Source of the DNA: an uncultured Lachnospiraceae bacterium
Lineage (GTDB): Bacteria > Bacillota > Clostridia > Lachnospirales > Lachnospiraceae
Assembly (NCBI GenBank): GCA_910588755.1
Contig: CAJUQZ010000036.1
Coordinates: 22,114-29,808, forward strand
DNA length: 7,695 nt
Direction: 5' to 3'
In this document: positions 6,191 to 7,695 of the stretch, piece after piece
How the letters are laid out: every line of letters starts with the position of its first letter
How positions within the stretch are numbered: position 1 is the stretch's first letter
Notes under the pieces: model-generated
The model's database searches: none
What the model saw: the letters and a program-made list of their open reading frames with translations, nothing else
What the model was told of the DNA's origin: nothing
Made by a program: the position numbers and the translations under genes

Positions 6191-6233
6191 AATATTTCGA
6201 CGGCAATGTCACCGCATCGCCGTCGAAATTTTG
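6191..6233 (+). terminator. Intrinsic terminator of the kinase unit
   Basis: ATTTCGACGGC (6194-6204) pairs perfectly with GCCGTCGAAAT (6219-6229), an 11-bp stem with a 14-nt loop that can add three more pairs inside (loop core TCACCG). The TTTT at 6229-6232 follows on the plus strand. The opposite side lacks a T-run, so it acts mainly for plus-strand transcription coming from the kinase gene. Confidence 0.85.
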
Positions 6234-6254
6234 ACTCGCAAACGCTCTCCACTT

Positions 6255-6420
6255 CTAATTATCAACCAAACAGAACTTTTCAAACACAATGACAAATTCC
6301 TTCATGACCTCTGTGTATACAAGCAAGGTATCGCTTATGCGGTATTCTTTTAATACATCTGCATACTTGTTTCGCTACGATCATGATACTTTTAACGTCA
6401 ATCATGTTTGATATGCGCCT
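6255..6420 (-). pseudogene. Possible frameshifted gene remnant, unidentified
   Basis: Two adjoining minus-strand frames look protein-like. One runs from about 6420 to 6370 and reads RRISNMIDVKSIMIVAKQ. The other runs from 6374 to a TAG at 6255-6257 and includes YADVLKEYRISDTLL and YTEVMKEFVIVFEKF. Removing one base near 6367 would join them into a continuous reading with amphipathic helix-like spacing. I do not recognise a family. There is no start codon with a ribosome binding site and a promoter for the opposite strand overlaps the 5' end. This may be decay of an old gene or only chance. Confidence 0.25.
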
Positions 6421-6436
6421 AGAAACATAATATAAT
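6408..6436 (+). promoter_or_regulatory. Promoter for kduD
   Basis: TTGATA (6408-6413), a 17-bp spacer and a perfect TATAAT (6431-6436) predict a start near 6443. That gives a long leader of about 360 nt before the kduD ATG. A second TATAAT at 6693-6698 has no recognisable -35 and is a weaker alternative. Confidence 0.65.
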
Positions 6437-6523
6437 AAAAGCAGTTCAGAGATATAACCCATACAATAATGATACAAATGAAGCCTGTATATGCCAACAG
6501 CTGCATATCCCTGACCAGTATAA

Positions 6524-6658
6524 GAAATTTAATAGTTACTATTTCAATTAAAAACTATCAATTAGATACTTTTTTAAGAAACCTTTAATTTAGAAACTTT
6601 CAAATTTAAGAAACATTCAATTACAAACATTTAATTAGAAACTTTAAAAGTAAGAAAC
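6524..6658 (+). repeat. Degenerate AT-rich direct repeats in the kduD leader
   Basis: The pentamer GAAAC or close variants recurs at 6551, 6565, 6578, 6593, 6610, 6624, 6638 and 6654, mostly in the context AGAAAC-TTT-AATT, with steps of 13-17 bases. The region is strongly AT-rich and has no coding capacity. Copies are too diverged for a simple microsatellite. Together with the flanking sequence this accounts for the gap between the kinase terminator and kduD. Confidence 0.45.
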
Positions 6659-6803
6659 TATGAGTAAACGCTTTTTAGCTTTTAAAAAGCTATATAATGC
6701 AAGTATTACAAAATACGGTTACACAATTTATATAGGTAACAATACCATAGTGCTTGTTAAAACTCATCTATACAAGGATAAAAAAAGAAAGGAAGAACTC
6801 ATC

Positions 6804-7571
6804 ATGCCACAGAATATGAATCTATTTTCACTCGAAGGAAAGACCGCTCTCGTAACAGGGGCAAACACCGGCTTAGGACAGGGAATCTGCACAGCTTACG
6901 CCAGCGCCGGCGCAAATGTCATTGGTGTCGCAAGGCGCAGCTGCCAGGAGACTGCTGACAAGATCAGCGCTGTCGGCGGCTCTTTCACGGAAATCATCGC
7001 CGACCTCTCCGACCTCAATGTGATTCCCCGTATTGTGGAGGAAGCACAGAAGGCATATGGCCGCGTTGATATCGTCGTAAACAATGCCGGTATTATCAAG
7101 AGATGTGACGCAGTGGACGTGACAATGGCGGACTGGGACTCGGTGATTCATCTCAATGAAAAAATGGTATTCTTTCTCTCACAGGCATTTGCCCAAAACT
7201 GGATTCATGACGGCAGGGGCGGAAAAATTATCAATATCGCTTCCATGCTAAGCTACCAGGGCGGCATCCGCGTTCCCTCCTACACCGCGAGCAAGAGCGC
7301 GGTTATGGGACTTACAAGAGCGCTTGCAAACGAGTGGGCAAAATATAACATCAATGTCAACGCGATCGCACCCGGTTATATGGCGACAAACAACACGCAG
7401 AATCTCAGAAGTGACGAGCAGAGAAGTGATGAAATCTTAGGCCGCATTCCCGCCGGACGCTGGGGCACGCCGGAGGATATCGCCGGCGCGGCGATCTTCC
7501 TCGCCTCCGATGCCGCGTCCTACGTACACGGCTTCACCCTCGCGGTAGACGGCGGCTGGCTGGCACGGTAG
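6804..7571 (+). CDS. kduD: 2-dehydro-3-deoxy-D-gluconate 5-dehydrogenase
   Basis: This 255-residue cytoplasmic short-chain dehydrogenase interconverts 2-dehydro-3-deoxy-D-gluconate and 3-deoxy-D-glycero-2,5-hexodiulosonate. It works in breakdown of unsaturated uronates from pectin and related glycans. The sequence closely follows known KduD proteins: LFSLEGKTALVTGANTGLGQ, KIINIASMLSYQGGIRVPSY, WAKYNINVNAIAPGYMATNN, IPAGRWG and the C-terminal AVDGGWLAR. The cofactor loop is TGANTGLG (18-25), followed by NNAG (93-96). The catalytic residues are N118, S147, Y160 and K164. ARR after strand 2 (43-45) might favour NADP(H), an inference only. The start at 6804 was chosen because AAAGGA lies 10 nt upstream and the family begins here. 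The frame stays open 48 codons further up into AT-rich leader without a ribosome binding site. The usual partner kduI is not in view. Confidence 0.95.
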   Translation: MPQNMNLFSLEGKTALVTGANTGLGQGICTAYASAGANVIGVARRSCQETADKISAVGGSFTEIIADLSDLNVIPRIVEEAQKAYGRVDIVVNNAGIIKRCDAVDVTMADWDSVIHLNEKMVFFLSQAFAQNWIHDGRGGKIINIASMLSYQGGIRVPSYTASKSAVMGLTRALANEWAKYNINVNAIAPGYMATNNTQNLRSDEQRSDEILGRIPAGRWGTPEDIAGAAIFLASDAASYVHGFTLAVDGGWLAR

Positions 7572-7695
7572 ACAGCACTCAGGGTATCGTTCATCAATTT
7601 GCAGACAGTGTGGCTGGTTTGCTCAACAGCACTCACAGCATCGTTCATCAATTTGCAGACGGTGTGGCTGGTTTGCTCAACAGCACTCACAGCAT
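7520..7695 (-). CDS. Possible 3' end of an 18-residue-repeat protein gene, partial
   Basis: On the minus strand one frame is open from the window edge to a TAG at 7522-7520, giving 57 residues. It contains two copies of AVSAVEQTSHTVCKLMND, then TLSAV and a short unique tail ending RVKPCT. The 18-residue period equals five helical turns, and V/L/M positions would line one face of a helix. Differences between copies are mild in this frame (A to T, V to L, and one silent change), more so than in the plus frames, which hints that this is the coding strand. It would overlap the 3' end of kduD by 52 bases, tail to tail. No family is recognised, and plus-strand frames across the repeat are open as well. 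Confidence 0.38.
   Translation of the reverse strand, partial: AVSAVEQTSHTVCKLMNDAVSAVEQTSHTVCKLMNDTLSAVYRASQPPSTARVKPCT
7573..7695. repeat. 54-bp direct tandem repeat, 2.3 copies, cut by the window end
   Basis: Units begin at 7573, 7627 and 7681 with CAGCACTCA, exactly 54 bases apart. Copies 1 and 2 differ at only four positions (three in GGGT versus CAGC at the start of the unit, one in AGACAG versus AGACGG). The array starts two bases after the kduD stop codon and continues past the window. The unit length is a multiple of three. No terminator-like hairpin is seen in the unit. Confidence 0.93.

Noticed and set aside
6660..6803. 48-residue N-terminal extension of kduD from ATG 6660
   Set aside because: There is no ribosome binding site, the sequence is AT-rich leader, and KduD proteins begin at the position of 6804, which has a good binding site.

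Overview
The window looks like chromosomal DNA of an anaerobic Firmicute, most likely a clostridial gut bacterium of the Lachnospiraceae type. The reasons are strong purine-rich ribosome binding sites (AAAGGAGG variants), near-consensus sigma-A promoters (TTGACA/TATAAT with 16-17 bp spacers), moderate GC content in the genes with AT-rich gaps, and the kinds of proteins encoded. No tRNA, rRNA, CRISPR array or insertion sequence was recognised.

Left part (1-2779): a TrmB-type regulator and a 3'-truncated diaminopimelate decarboxylase gene (lysA) form a minus-strand pair. They diverge from an aldo/keto reductase gene on the plus strand. The gap between them holds two excellent promoters facing apart and three copies of an ACATTTTRYGC element, one of them a perfect 14-bp palindrome just after the predicted start of the aldo/keto reductase transcript. 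The simplest reading is that the regulator controls both directions. Its own start codon overlaps the stop of a 9-codon ORF.

Middle part (2780-5121): a HAD-family phosphatase gene lies downstream of an AraC-type cupin regulator gene on the minus strand, probably as one transcript from an extended -10 promoter. Divergent from it is a plus-strand extended -10 promoter, then a 21-codon leader ORF with a perfect Shine-Dalgarno sequence.

Right part (5122-7695): an aminoglycoside-phosphotransferase/SrkA-like kinase gene ends in a clear intrinsic terminator. An AT-rich gap follows with a possible frameshifted gene remnant, a promoter and a degenerate ~15-bp repeat region. Next is a confidently recognised kduD (2-dehydro-3-deoxy-D-gluconate 5-dehydrogenase), and then a 54-bp tandem repeat running off the window, which may be the 3' end of a minus-strand gene for an 18-residue-repeat protein.

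The genes do not form one pathway. They read as four small transcription units with individual regulation: lysine/DAP metabolism plus a reductase, a sugar-responsive-looking regulator with a phosphatase, a stand-alone small-molecule kinase, and uronate/pectin catabolism. No complete new multi-gene system is evident. The most unusual signals are the shared operator set, the leader and micro-ORFs, and the terminal 54-bp repeat.
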